A DNA stretch of 64,000 nucleotides from Hydra vulgaris (GCF_038396675.1 NC_088921.1:64820001-64884000), one strand, 5' to 3'; shown: positions 22,455 to 33,259, counted from the first letter of the stretch. The notes: generated from the letters alone by a model not told the origin. Numbers and translations: made by a program.

Positions 22455-23755
22455 TTAATAAACAATTTTCATTTTATTTCCGTCTGATTGAAATTGTAAC
22501 AATCTATCAGATTACACAACAGCAAATGCTTCAGTATCTGCTGGAACAGCTGCATTAAATTTTGCTTTAATTTGTACATCTACTACTGATGATTTTAATC
22601 TTTCTGATTGTCTACTAATATCAAAAACTATAAGTGGTAATGAATCTTTATAGTCAGAAGGAGTTATGTTGCTTTGTGTGATTAATTCATTCATTCCATA
22701 ATATTTTTCACTAAACACAGAGGCATCTATATAAGCTCTTGAAAGTTGGTGATTTGGGAATGATAAATTATAATCAACAGCAGAATATCTTTCCTGATTA
22801 AGCATAATAGACATATTTTTCAAGTTGCAATGATCGAGTATTGAAGGATTGAGTAATTGATCTCCATCTTTACTTGTTTGATATCCAACAATATGTATAG
22901 ATTTTCATGAGATGTCTTTACGCTCAATCTCCAAGAAAATGTAGTAGATTGTGGAACAGATATAGTATCACACTGCTGCGCGTGAAAACTTACTGTAAGT
23001 GTCACTTTTGATTCAATAGTTTTATAAATAAGTTTTATAATAAAGATTAATCCTTTCTAAATCTGATGGGATCACATGTGGAATAAACAATGATATTTTA
23101 TTAAGATCAATTTTTCCTGCATCTGCAGCAGCAAGTCTAAAAATTGCACCATCATCACTTTTTCTTACAAGAGTTAGTGTATCTTTAAATCCATAAATAG
23201 CTTTGTCGTAATCATCACAAAATCCAAAAATGTGCTTTGAAGGTATACAAAAAGAAAAAGTTCCTATTGTAGTCGGTTTCTGAATTATGTATGCTTGTCT
23301 TACTGTAAACCCTGAGTTATCATCAAGTACTGCTGTCGTTACAGAATCTTTATACCACAATTTATTTAATCCTTGTACTAATTGAAAGTCGTTTGAGTAT
23401 TTAAACATTCCTAACGTTGTAGTTGCTTGACCTGGATGATAAACAGCTTTTACTTCTTGGTTTGATAATTGATATGATATTTGAATAAATAAGTGTATAA
23501 TACCATTATTTGTAAGTGACACTGCATCAGCATTCTCATAAGGTGTTCCATCAGCTTTAAGAAGTCTTCCTTCAAACAAGAGAAAAGCTTCAGATGGAAG
23601 TGTAAACAAATTTTGTTGCTCAACGTTGATTCTTATTTATCCAACACTACTTAGATTTGTACAAGCCGCTGGCTCATACTCATGGAACTCAAATCTTTTA
23701 ATTCCTTAATCCACAGTTGGGATTTCTGTAATATTTAATCTTCAGAAGTTGTCAT
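22455..23755 (-). pseudogene. Maverick major capsid protein (double jelly-roll)
   Basis: From MTTSED at 23755 (TAA at codon 7, then a frame change) the main block 23022-23609 reads LPSEAFLLFEGRLLKADGTP, YHPGQATTTLGMFKYSND and IPSKHIFGFCDDYDKAIYG. A shift leads to QQCDTISVPQSTTFSWRLSV (22900-22990), then another to LNQERYSAVDYNLSFPNHQL and MNELITQSNITPSDYKDSLP. A TAA at 22512 precedes the short tail ending 22455. These blocks match the major capsid of Hydra Mavericks as I remember it. The family forms hexameric capsomers like those of adenovirus-lineage viruses. Non-functional because of at least four breaks. Confidence 0.85.
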
Positions 23756-23960
23756 TTTTTTTTTTTATATGCAATATAAAAAAAAAATTTATTAGACAAT
23801 TCTAAAAACCTAATAACTGTGTAAAAAATTACGCAAGTCTAAGACCGCGTTCCTTTTTTACTAAAACTTCTATTATTATAGCATTTTCATTTTATACTTT
23901 TTATACTGACCTTATTGCAGACCCCATCATTATTTTATTTATATTTGTTGTTACCTAATC

Positions 23961-24330
23961 TCAATTATTTATTAGATCTTTAGATCCAGATTTCATTAGA
24001 TCTTTAGATCCATTATTTATCAAATTTGAAATTATTGCTTTAATTTTTTTATTAGGAGTATTTGGTTGTGAAACTACTTTTGAAGATGCTTTATCAATTA
24101 ATCGTTTTCCTTTTTTAACTGCAGCATTTCTAGCAGAAGTTATTGCTGATGTTGAAAGTTCTTTTCCTGCTGATTTAGAAGCAGATATCGCAGTTTTTCT
24201 AAATCGCTTGCAGCCAAATGCTTCAACATAGCTGATGATACTCTTGTTACTTTTGATGCTGCTATACGTTTAAATTAATTTTTCATAAATTCAAATATTC
24301 CACTTCCTCCAATAACATATCTCTTATTAT
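23961..24330 (-). pseudogene. Small basic Ala/Lys/Ser-rich Maverick protein
   Basis: Begins near 24330 with RYVIGGSGIFEFMKN, a TAA, then KRIAASKVTRVSSAM. A frame change near 24225 continues into FRKTAISASKSAGKELSTS, NAAVKKGKRLIDKASSK, and a duplicated GSKDL ending at 23961. The strongly basic, alanine-rich composition resembles small core or minor virion proteins of adeno-like viruses. I recall similar short genes beside the capsid gene in cnidarian Mavericks. Function not established. The GSKDL duplication corresponds to a direct repeat at 23968-24011. Confidence 0.5.
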
Positions 24331-24385
24331 TAGTAGTTAGCAATTTTTATGTACTTTTTTTTTTTTTATATGCGTTGAGATATAT

Positions 24386-25045
24386 TTATAAATTGTTTTG
24401 TATTGTTTTATACTGTTCAATATTTATAACACCTTGCCGAAATAACTCATCACAAATCGCAACAGTTTCATTTCTTGCTCCAGTGTTACCTGCTTTCAAT
24501 GCAGCTATACGTAATTCAAGCATTTCAATTAGAGCGTTAGGATCATTAGGAAGGATTATAGTTTGTAAGCCTGTTTCTTTTGATCCACGCTTCTCATTTT
24601 TACTTTTTATCTCTCCAAATTAGAGCTATTATTTCTCTGTGTTATCCACTCCTAGATGATTTTGGTTTGTATGGGTTTGCATCCGTTTGTATTAATATAT
24701 TTTTATAATTTTTAAGATCATCTTTAGTATATATTTCTTTATAAGGATAAAACTTTGTTATCAACTCCCAAAGACCAGGAGCACCATAATATGTTTTATT
24801 TCAAGATAAACGTTTGAAAAAGTGAGTGCAAATTTATTAGCTTGATCATGCAATTTAGATATGTTTTTTTTTATTCCATTTTGAATATCACTTAATGGCT
24901 TGTACAGTTTCGTCAGGTCTAACTGTAAATTAGTTTCACCCATCTTTTCATATAAATTTTTCTGCTGTATTCGTTTTTTACAATCTAAGAATTCTTTAAC
25001 AATTTGATCTCTCTTTTCAGGATCTTTAATTTTTAGAAATGACAT
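24386..25045 (-). pseudogene. Conserved Maverick accessory gene (MSFLKIKD type)
   Basis: Starts MSFLKIKDPEKRDQIVKEFL at 25045, predicted helical and lysine-rich. It continues in other frames through YYGAPGLWELITKFYPYKE (about 24770), DANPYKPKSSRSG, TAA, and REIIALIWRDKK. It ends with LPNDPNALIEMLELRIAALK and ETVAICDELFRQGVINIEQY, stopping at 24386. I recall this block order as a single protein in cnidarian and fish Mavericks; the role is unknown to me. Three frame changes and one stop. The last 70 residues are readable without interruption. Confidence 0.6.
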
Positions 25046-25189
25046 TTAATTTTTTTATAAAAAAGATAAAAAAACACAGCATAAATTGTTATGTTGTGTT
25101 TTTTTATCTTTATGTCGTTTATATGTCCATCTACTAAAGCTTTAGAAATATAATCACTTGTTGTATTTAATTTTGAATCAGCAAGTATC

Positions 25190-25558
25190 CTAATCTTTAC
25201 ATGCTTTTAAATTTAGTTTTTTATTAACTTGTCCACGTATTATTGATAAAACATCTGCACCTAATGCTGCACCCTCACATGCAATAACTACTGGTGCTGC
25301 AATTATTGTTGCTAAAAAACCAATTCCAATAGTTCCAAGTGGCATAGTGCTATGGCTTGCTAGTAATGCATTATCAACTGCTGAAATTATTTTTACTGCT
25401 CTATGATGCTTTTTACTTAACATAGTTCTTTTTTCTCTCGCACTCTTTATTTCTTTTTAATCTCATTAATTTTGTTTAAACGATATATATGTCCACTAAT
25501 CACCTGATTTTCAGCAGGCGCATCTGGAAGAGTTGGGTATATTTCATTATATTCCATT
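25190..25558 (-). pseudogene. Maverick small hydrophobic protein
   Basis: Starts MEYNEIYPTLPDAPAENQ at 25558 and is interrupted by a TAA and a frame change near 25455. It then reads LSKKHHRAVKIISAVDNALL and a hydrophobic, glycine/alanine-rich segment GTIGIGFLATIIAAPVVIA, long enough to span a membrane. The end is VNKKLNLKACKD at 25190. A membrane-interacting role during particle entry or assembly is a guess from composition and context only. Confidence 0.5.
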
Positions 25559-25591
25559 TTTAATAAGGGAAAAAATAATGATTTTAAAAAA

Positions 25592-25978
25592 CTATTTCAA
25601 TAAATTAACAAAGCATAAACTATCTCCTTTTTTAATTAATACATCAGAATCTGAATTATTAACAATATTTACTACAATATCATCAACAGTCTCTGATATT
25701 AAAGAGTTTTGTAAACTTAACATTTTTAATTTAAGTTCTTGTTTTAGTGAAACTAACGCAACACCTTCATTAATTGTTACACCAAACTTTAAAATAATAT
25801 TTTGATGTGATAGAGATTTTATTGTAATGTTATGATGAGCAAATATCTCATATCTATACTCATTTATTAAGAATGAAGGGTATTCTAAATATTTGTGTGG
25901 CTTAAAAAACATTTGAGGAAGCTCAATTCTTTTATATTTGTTTATAAATTTATGTATTGGTGCATTATTTCTTGACAT
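25592..25978 (-). CDS. Maverick protein with dUTPase-like C-terminus
   Basis: An uninterrupted 128-codon frame from MSRNNAPIHKFINKYKRIEL. The C-terminal half, with ITINEGVALVSLKQE-type strands followed by VVNIVNNSDSDVLIKKGDSL, resembles the beta-strand and V.NNS..I..GD pattern of trimeric dUTPases. The catalytic motifs of a true dUTPase are not complete, so it may share only the fold. It is one of the few Maverick frames here still open. It lies between the hydrophobic-protein gene and the 26010-26605 gene. Confidence 0.5.
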   Translation of the reverse strand: MSRNNAPIHKFINKYKRIELPQMFFKPHKYLEYPSFLINEYRYEIFAHHNITIKSLSHQNIILKFGVTINEGVALVSLKQELKLKMLSLQNSLISETVDDIVVNIVNNSDSDVLIKKGDSLCFVNLLK

Positions 25979-26009
25979 TTTATATATGTAAAAAAAAGAT
26001 TTTCAAAAA

Positions 26010-26605
26010 ATCATATTTAAAAATGGAGTATTAGCAAATGGTGAACTTGGTCCTAATAATAAACCTGATCCTATTGATATATATCCATTTCCACTACATA
26101 AGTACAATCCATCACCTACAGAACCTCACTTACTCCATGGTTTCAAATATAAACCCGATCCTGCAGCTGTCATTTTAACTCCTTGTCCATTCTTTTTTTA
26201 AGTACACAACACCCCATCCAGCAATTTTATCAACTATAACTAATCCAGCTGTTGAACCTACTCCTGTTAATTGTCCTGTTCCAAGTGCTGGAGCAACGCC
26301 TAATAATAAAAATCTTCCATCAAAATGTACCAAGTAAAGAAAAAAAGTGCATCAATAAATCCTCCCTCTATTTGAGAATTGTGAGCTAGTTGTGTTTTAC
26401 TTAAACTAATTATTACACCCATACCTTTTTCATATGCTCTTTTAGCTCTATTCAATTATGTATTTGTTACAGCTAATACATGTTCACAATTAAGATCTGA
26501 ATGTGATAATTTAATATTAGCTCCATAACCATCTTCAATTGCTTTTTTAAGTTTTTCTAATTGCCCTTGCGAAACATTGATTTTAATATTAGTATATTTA
26601 CTCAT
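26010..26605 (-). pseudogene. Conserved Maverick gene with glycine-rich C-terminus
   Basis: Starts MSKYTNIKINVSQGQLEKLK at 26605. It runs through KLSHSDLNCEHVLAVTNT, a stop at about 26455, NRAKRAYEKGMGVIISLSKT and HNSQIEGGFIDALF. A frame change leads to GRFLLLGVAPALGTGQLTGV and VDKIAGWGVVYLKK. The rest breaks down into short glycine/tyrosine-rich remnants until about 26010. The order matches a conserved cnidarian Maverick protein whose function I do not know. The start overlaps the end of the minor capsid gene by a few bases. Confidence 0.5.
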
Positions 26606-27342
26606 TTTATATTATAAAAAAAAATGTTTTCTATTATATGAAATCTAATAGACAATTCTTCTCCTCGTAATTTTAAAGGATTTCCATTTTGATCAATCAC
26701 TTTAGTATCCATTTTTGAAATTGTTTTTACTGTTATTGGTAAATAAATTAAGTTTAACGGCTCTTGAATAATTTTAAATCCAGGACCTACACTTGGGAAA
26801 AATGAATATACAATGTTTTGTGTTCCTCCATTTACATATGATGATCCTATTATACCATTTGTTACTCGTATACTGTTAACTCTCAATATGTTTACAATAT
26901 TAGTTGATTGATAAGAACCTGATGAATATATTTAACTATTAAAACCTAAAACAGTTCTAATTGAGTTTGGAGTTGTAAAATCAACTTTAAAACCAGATGC
27001 AATATTTAAAACTATTTTTAATGTATTATTATTTGCTTCAATTGAAATATTTGCAACTTCTGCGACGTTACTACTGTTTTGAGACATAGCAAATATAACA
27101 TAATCATTTATATCAGTAATCTCATAACATTCTTCTGGAATGTTTATATCAATCCAAGTTGTTCCATTATCTGCACTATATCTAGTATTGTTGTTTGAAG
27201 AATCAATATTAGGAAAACTGTAATATGTCTTTAAACTAACAATTGCCATTTCATATTCTTTATCTTCACTAAGTGGAATAAGAATAGGAGCAAACGTAGT
27301 TTTTATGTTATTGCTATTTTCACTTATTACTATACAAGACAT
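26602..27342 (-). pseudogene. Maverick minor capsid protein (single jelly-roll, penton)
   Basis: One frame throughout: MSCIVISENSNNIKTTFAPI at 27342, then LKTYYSFPNIDSSNN, GTTWIDINIPEECYEI and SGFKVDFTTPNSIRTVLGFN. A single in-frame TAA at about 26932-26934 interrupts it. The same frame then resumes with IRVTNGIIGSSYVNGGTQN, FFPSVGPGFKIIQEPLNL and LRGEELSIRFHI, stopping at 26602. The length of 246 codons and the block order fit the Polinton penton-like protein that closes capsid vertices. This is the best-preserved structural gene here, with only one nonsense change. Confidence 0.8.
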
Positions 27343-27385
27343 TTTTGTTTTTTATATACAAGAAAAAAAATTTTTAAGAACTTTT

Positions 27386-28176
27386 TTAAAATTCACAAGT
27401 CGGTATATAAAAACAATTTAATCCACTTCTATATTTTCCATAACCTCTTTTAGAAGATAGATCTATAATAACAAATCCATGAGGCTCTGACCAAGCTTTC
27501 TTACAAAAAATTTAAAATCACCTTTTGACATATCACTTGAAACAATATCATAATAAATGTGATTTAAATTCTTTGAATCTTGCGGAAATAAACATATAAA
27601 ATTTTCATTTTCTCTTATAGTTCTCCTTGGTAACTTAAAATAGTTTTGTGCATGATAGAAACAATCTACATTACTATGCCTTCCTCTTATATAATATTTT
27701 TCACACTTATTTTGCTTTGTTAATTGTAAATCATCAAATACTATCAAACTATTCTTGTTAATACCAAGATCTTCAGGATCTTGTACACCTTCTGCTGTTT
27801 CAAAAAACTTGCACTCCATATCTGTTTTCTCATTTAAATTTTTTGAAATGCTCTCAATTATAAACTCGGGGTTAGCATTCAATTTTTTTATTTTGTCTTG
27901 TAACTTATATTGTTCGAGAATAACTTCTTTTGGTAATTTTTTTTCAAAAGATCGTTTTAATATTTTGTATTCTGGTTGAAAAAGAGATTTTCAAAAAACT
28001 TGTAAATTATTATAGTCTAACCAACCAGGTCTTAAAAGTAAATTCAATAATAAATTAGATTTTCTGCAAACTGACTTTCCAACAATAATTCCTCTTATAC
28101 TTTTAGGTATTAGCTTATTATTATTACGATTACTTTTATTTACATTCTATGATAAATCTATAATATCCGTTTTATA
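27386..28176 (-). pseudogene. Maverick genome-packaging ATPase (FtsK/HerA type)
   Basis: The N-terminal part has a degenerate Walker A, RGIIVGKSVCRKSN (about 28080-28120), where GK(S/T)GCGKTT is expected, followed by LLLNLLLRPGWLDYNN. Downstream, 27463-27882 reads INKNSLIVFDDLQLTKQNK with the Walker B aspartates, then GRHSNVDCFYHAQNYFKLPR. A frame change near 27500 gives the C-terminal AWSEPHGFVIIDLS, and the stop is at 27386. The family pumps DNA into capsids. The broken P-loop and frame changes make it inactive. It is divergent from the gene starting at 28204. Confidence 0.85.
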
Positions 28177-28203
28177 TATTTAAGAACTTCTATATATATA
28201 TTA
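28177..28203. promoter_or_regulatory. Divergent intergenic spacer in the Maverick
   Basis: A 27-bp gap between the minus-strand ATPase start and the plus-strand phospholipase-like gene. It is made of TATATATTTAAG and TATATATATTAATG, so it could serve as a two-way core promoter. Inferred from position and TATA-like content only. Confidence 0.35.
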
Positions 28204-28756
28204 ATGTACTGTGTTAAATGTAAAAACAAAACAAATACACTAAACCCTTAAAACGTCGTGAGTAAAATCAATAGAAATATGCTACGCGGAACTTGTGCTA
28301 TTTGTGGAACAACAAAAACTAAATTTGTTGCATCAAAAACAGTAGGTGATTTAGTTAGTTCAATTAGTTCAGCAACAAATAAAATAAAACTACCATGGTC
28401 AAAGTTCCCAGGTGAAATGCATTTACCTGGTATGAACTTTGCAGGTCCTGGTACTAACTTAGATGAAAGATTAACTTCTACTGACACATATAAAGAATGA
28501 AATAAACCTGTAGATAGAGTTGATAATGCAGCCTCCCATCATGATCTTGCGTATAAATATTTTCAAGATACTGCAAGAAGAAATCAAGCTGATAAAATTA
28601 TACTTGAAGAAATGGATTCTTTAAAAAGATCCAACAATACGTGAAAGAATTGAACGAGGTATTATAAAACCAATTATATCAACTAAAACAAAGTTTGGAT
28701 TAGGTGTTCAAAAAAACTACCAACGACCTGTAAAAAAGACGAGGATTAAGAATTAA
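28204..28756 (+). pseudogene. Zinc-ribbon plus phospholipase A2-like virion protein
   Basis: Starts MYCVKCKNKTNTLNP at 28204, in-frame TAA at 28249, then NMLRGTCAICGTTKTKFV. The two CxxC pairs suggest a zinc ribbon. Further on, FPGEMHLPGMNFAGPGTNLD gives the GPGxxLD calcium-loop signature. A TGA at 28498, where TGG would give tryptophan, is followed by RVDNAASHHDLAYKYFQD with the catalytic His-Asp. This pairing is typical of the phospholipase A2 domain of parvovirus capsid proteins, and similar genes occur in Mavericks. A frame change at about 28622 precedes the basic C-terminus (NYQRPVKKTRIKN). Broken three times. Confidence 0.75.
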
Positions 28757-29430
28757 AATGGACTGACAAACTTGCAAACGAACTTCATAGACCAGTTGTA
28801 AAACATTTCAGAAAAAGTAAAGTTATTTTAAATAGAACCGATTAAATATGGGTTGCTGATTTAGTTGACATGCAATCTTTTTACAAATTCAATGACGGTA
28901 TAAAATACTTATTAATGGTTATAGATGTTTTTTCAAAGTACGGATGGATTGTTCCATTGAAGAGTAAAACTGGAGTTGATGTTGATAATGCTTTAAAAAG
29001 AATCTTTAAAGAAATGTGGGTGGAGGCTTAGAATTTTATAATAGGCATGTTAACGCTTTGGGTGTTAAGTTGTATTCAACTAAAAATGAATAAAAAAGTT
29101 GCGTAGTTGAACGTTGGAATAGAACAATGAAAGAGAAAATGTTTAAGTACTTTTCAGCAAATTCTACTAGAAAACATATTGACGTTTTAGATGAAATGGT
29201 AAATAAATACAGCAACACAAGACATTCTTCAATTAAAATGAGACCAGTTTAAGCTAGCGATAAAAATAATATTGTTTGGATGAATCTAAATGGAATTGCA
29301 CGATTAGAGCCTGTTAAACCAAAGTTTTCAATTGGTGATAGAGTTAGGATAACTAAAAAGAAACCAAAAATTGCCCTCTCTTTTCTTGCTAGATGGTCTA
29401 AATTCACCAAAACATTAAAAATCTGATAGT
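28757..29430 (+). pseudogene. Maverick retroviral-type integrase
   Basis: Reads KWTDKLANELHRPVVKHF, a TAA, then IWVADLVDMQSFYKFNDG with the first catalytic aspartate, and LLMVIDVFSKYGWIVPLKSK. At about 29020 the segment that should hold the second aspartate (TD.G) is deleted, though the following EFYN remains. After that come KSCVVERWNRTMKEKMFKYF with the catalytic glutamate, HSSIKMRPV, a TAA, and an SH3-like tail KFSIGDRVRITKKKPK. Three stops plus the deletion leave it inactive. Integrases of this type insert the element into the host genome. Confidence 0.85.
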
Positions 29431-29876
29431 CTAGATTGGCCCGTGTCTAGTTAAAAGCTAGATATTGTGTAAAGAATGACACCTATTTCCTATGAAAGTG
29501 TTATATCCCTATTGTCAAAAAACTTCAATTACTTTAATCAAAATATTATTTCCGAAAAAATGATAAACTTTAACTTTACATTTGTTTGCTGTTGCAAAAA
29601 AGTCTTTTGCTTTAGGTAAAGCAAAAGATATTATGCAACTACACAGTTTTTCGTCAAATGACATCTAAATGACGTTCACAAATGATTGAAACTAAAAACA
29701 CAAAAGTTTCTATTGTTTAAAACTTGCTTTCATAAATGAGCTTTGCATGTTATGAAATGTAATTAACTGTAAAACTGCAACTTATTCAGAGTAAAAAATT
29801 TAAAAATTAGTTAACAGAAAAAATGTAATAATAATTATTTTAAAAAAACTTTTCTTCAAAAAAACACCTTTTCTTC
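29431..29876. other. AT-rich flank after the Maverick
   Basis: No coding region. The right Maverick terminus should lie near the start of this stretch but could not be recognised. Confidence 0.5.
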
Positions 29877-30242
29877 ATTTGGACCAAAAAGCAAGAAAAT
29901 AATTTTTTCTTTAGATTTGACCCGTTTGAGCATGATTTTATAAAACTGTTCCTTTGAAATTCTGAAATTTTTACATCTTTTAAGTTTATTGAAACGCAAG
30001 AACACTAAAAAGGTGGAGTTTACTCGTTAGTTGAGGAGAAAATCAAACAAATAAGAAACGATAATGAAGGTAGAACAATTTATAGGAAAAAAGCCCTACC
30101 TTTTTAGTGTTCTTGCGTTTCATTAATTTTAGAAGATGAAAAAATTTTAGAACTTTCGAGGTGCAGTTTTATAAAATGGGTCAAATCGAAAGAAAATGTG
30201 TCAAACCTAATAAAAAAATTATTTTCTCCTTTTCAGTCCAAT
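29877..30242. mobile_element. Imperfect inverted-repeat element (MITE-like)
   Basis: TTTGGACCAAAAAGCAAG at 29877 faces CTCCTTTTCAGTCCAA ending at 30242. Much of each arm is related by inversion. Near the centre, GCAAGAACACTAAAAAGGT (29995-30013) and its complement (30098-30117) form a strong hairpin with an 80-base loop. No open frame. It may be an old fold-back element. Confidence 0.65.
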
Positions 30243-30959
30243 TTAAAAAAAAATGTAATTTTTAAAATAGAAATTTTTTTAAATTATTTTCTATTTTTAG
30301 TTATATCTAACTTTTTTTTCATAAGTAAATAGCGCTTAAATTCAACATAAAAAAACTCTTATTCAGTTTGGAATCTTCTTTGCTCATCCAAGCTCTATTT
30401 TCCAGGTATATAAAACATTGGTGGTTCTGGTACTTACGTATGGTCTGGTACTTTGCGATTATATTATTATCATTTTTGACGTTGTAATTCGGACATACTT
30501 ACAACGCATTGAAATAAGAAGTAAGTAAAATAAGATGTAAAGGTATCCTTAATCTGATTAAAGGGAGTCAAATGGATATCAGTAAACTAAATAAAAGTAC
30601 AAAATAATGTACACACTGTCTTAGCATTCCTGTCAAAAACCTTATAAGAATACTTGCAGAAGCTATCATAAGCAGTCTACTATAAAGGTAGAATTGCAGC
30701 AGATCATATAGTATCACATATTATAGTTACAAAAGAGACTTTACCACACTGATTTGTGTAGAAACATAAGCCTATTGGCTGCCCTATGAAAGTCTATCCT
30801 TGAGAATTTTAAACATTATTAGCATTTTAACTTTGCTAAGTTAATTGCTTGTCCAACAACAATACGTAATGTTAATACTTTTTCAATTTAAATAAACATT
30901 CTTTATCGACTTTGTACTATTTAAAATTTTAGTTTCAGAGCTGTTACTTTTTAGTTTTT

Positions 30960-31095
30960 AGTTTCAGGACTGTTGATTGTAATTTTTATTTTCAGGATTG
31001 TTGATTGTAATTTTTAGTTTTAGGACTGTTGATTGTAATTTTTAGTTTTTGGACTGATAAATTTAATTTTTAGATTTAGGACTGCCGATTATAAT
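30960..31095. repeat. ~28-bp minisatellite
   Basis: About five diverged copies of GGACTGTTGATTGTAATTTT with TAGTTTTA between copies. Confidence 0.8.
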
Positions 31096-31958
31096 CGTCT
31101 AATATCAAAAAGTATAACTAGTTTTCCATTTTCTTTGCAAAAACCTTTCTTGTTGTATATCAATTTCTTGATTTACTTGAAAACACTGGTATATTGTTGA
31201 AGGAAAATTAAAGTTGTGTGTGACATTTTTTTTTCAAAATTAATCCAATATTGTATTGTTTAAAATTTGTATAAATGTTCATCAACCTGTTATATGGGGT
31301 TTTTTTAATGTTTAGTTTTTTAAATAATTGAAAACAATACTAATGCATATCTATATCCAGCTGTAACGTGAGTTATGCATATTTCGGACTTTTTTTCTTT
31401 GAATTAAAATAACTACGTTTAATCTTTTGAATCTTAAAAAACTTTTTACATATTTTTGTAGAGCTCAACGAGCTAAATAAAAATTTCTATATTTTATTTA
31501 TCAAATTTGTTATAAAAAATGCTACTAAAAAAATTCGAAATATCATGCGATGCACGTTTATTTGGATTCCATTTTATATATATATAGAAAAAATAAAAAG
31601 TCTGAAAATGAAATCTTTTTTTTTAATAGTAAAAAAATAAACACATACACGCACATGCGTTTTATTATCGGATTTTATTTTTATTATATAAAACAATTAA
31701 TTTAATTTTGGATTTTTATATCAAAAACAATTTCTAACATTTAAATTCAAAAACATATAGTTTAATTGAAATTTTATGTAATTACTAAAAAGAACAATTT
31801 CCACAGGACCATTTACCACATTTACATTAACAATTTAAAAGGTCTTCTCAATGATCTTTTTAACGACAATAAAATGTAGCTTAATTTTCGAGGTAGCAAA
31901 ATTGTTGTTAAAAGAGTCTTTTTTTACATTAAAAGTCTCTTTCGACTACGAGATAAGG

Positions 31959-31961
<3 letters not shown>

Positions 31962-32024
<63 letters not shown>
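31962..32024. repeat. (TA)n microsatellite
   Basis: About 60 bp of pure TA just upstream of the LINE. Confidence 0.97.
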
Positions 32025-32026
<2 letters not shown>

Positions 32027-32400
32027 TATCTAGTTTTGAGATACAGAGGCATTTAGTAGACATCATATCATAAATCATCAAACTGTTTTAGAGGAAGTAA
32101 ATAAAACTAGCATCATTATCGATATCATTAGGCTAATACCACTCTGCTATGTAATAGAATAAACAAAATGCTAACCATTAGTGGCAATAACTCAAAATAT
32201 TGAAAAAAGTGACTTATACCACTATGCATCTCATGGGCTCATATATATATATATGTGTGGAAAAAAACAGATACTGAAACTTTTTAGTCCCTGTGTAATA
32301 AGTATTTGTGCATACTGGTGGATCTAAAAATGGTAATGGTCCATCAGTTGATCCAGCTAGGAACATGGAAAATGTTTCCATCAAACCTTTGGATGAATAG

Positions 32401-33090
32401 TTGTTTGAGTTTAAACAATGTGTGGTTGAACTTAAATCTGAAGTTGAATGTCTTTGTAATGAAAATGCAAAGAAGGATAATGTTATAAACGAACTAAATG
32501 ATAAAATTTCCAAACTAGAAAGTTTAACAGCAAAATGTACCACTCAATCTACACAACCTTCATATCTGGATGTTGCCTCATCATTTACCAAACCTGGTTT
32601 CCCCCAAAATCTTGCAATTATAAAAGCAGTATCAGAAAACTCTAAACTTAGCGAAAATAAGTCCAGAAAAGCCATATTTATTGGCATCTCATCAAACAAA
32701 ATTAATTTAATTGAAAAAAAAGAAGAAGAAACTAAGACAGTTCAAGATATTTTGCATTCACTAAGTCTCAATCCCAATGTCAAAGTATTTAGTTAAAACC
32801 GAAAAATAAATGTAAAAACACAGCCGCAACCAACAGTTATAGTTGAATTTGAAAATAACCATTACTTGCAACCAAGTAATTGCAGCTGCTAAATACCTTT
32901 GTAAAGGTATATATAAAAACATCCACATTCGACCTGAAAGATCTATAGCTGAGCAAGCTGAGTTTGTTAAGTTATTCAAAGAAAGACAGGAGGCTAATGA
33001 AGATCTACGCAAAAATGATATTCTTGATCAGCCCTTTAGATTTGTCATCCGCGGTGACCGGGTCCACTGCGTTGATGTCTCACAGACCCG
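32401..33090 (+). pseudogene. LINE ORF1-like region
   Basis: A heptad-like coiled coil (NVINELNDKISKLESLTAK) is followed by SRKAIFIGISSNKINLIEKK. After a stop at 32796 and a frame change it continues with AAKYLCKGIYKNIHIRPERS and FRFVIRGDRVHCVDVSQTR. The last part matches the RNA-binding (RRM-like) end of ORF1 proteins in this type of LINE, which coat the element RNA. The reading continues directly into the endonuclease without a clear break, so the two may have been one polyprotein. Confidence 0.65.
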
Positions 33091-33259
33091 TTTATTTAAC
33101 GGAAAAGAAAAACATCCATTCATTGATACCAAACAGCAGCTAATGCTCGAAAGCCTCATCAACTACAAAACTTTTTCCAAAAATTCTACAGTAAACAATA
33201 AAAAGCAACCTTTTATAAATTCTATCAATAATAATAATAACTTCCTAAATGATAATCAC

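Larger units (their letters stand above)
16180..29430. mobile_element. Decayed Maverick/Polinton virus-like transposon
   Basis: A contiguous 13 kb block carries the defining Polinton gene set: protease, protein-primed DNA polymerase B, double jelly-roll major capsid, single jelly-roll minor capsid, packaging ATPase and retroviral-type integrase. A fibre-like gene and several conserved accessory genes accompany them. The minus-strand genes run from about 28176 to 16180. The phospholipase-like gene and the integrase run the other way from 28204. Every sizeable gene has stops or frameshifts, many of them at A-runs or explained by one C-to-T or G-to-A change. The terminal inverted repeats and 6-bp duplication expected of the group could not be found, so the ends are approximate. 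Confidence 0.93.
30243..32290. other. Non-coding AT-rich region with minisatellite and (TA)n
   Basis: No gene seen. It contains the minisatellite at 30960-31095 and a TA array at 31962-32024, with otherwise unremarkable AT-rich sequence. Confidence 0.5.

Noticed and set aside
16180-29430. An active viral integration
   Set aside because: Stops, frameshifts, a broken Walker A and a deleted integrase aspartate show that it is an old inactive copy.
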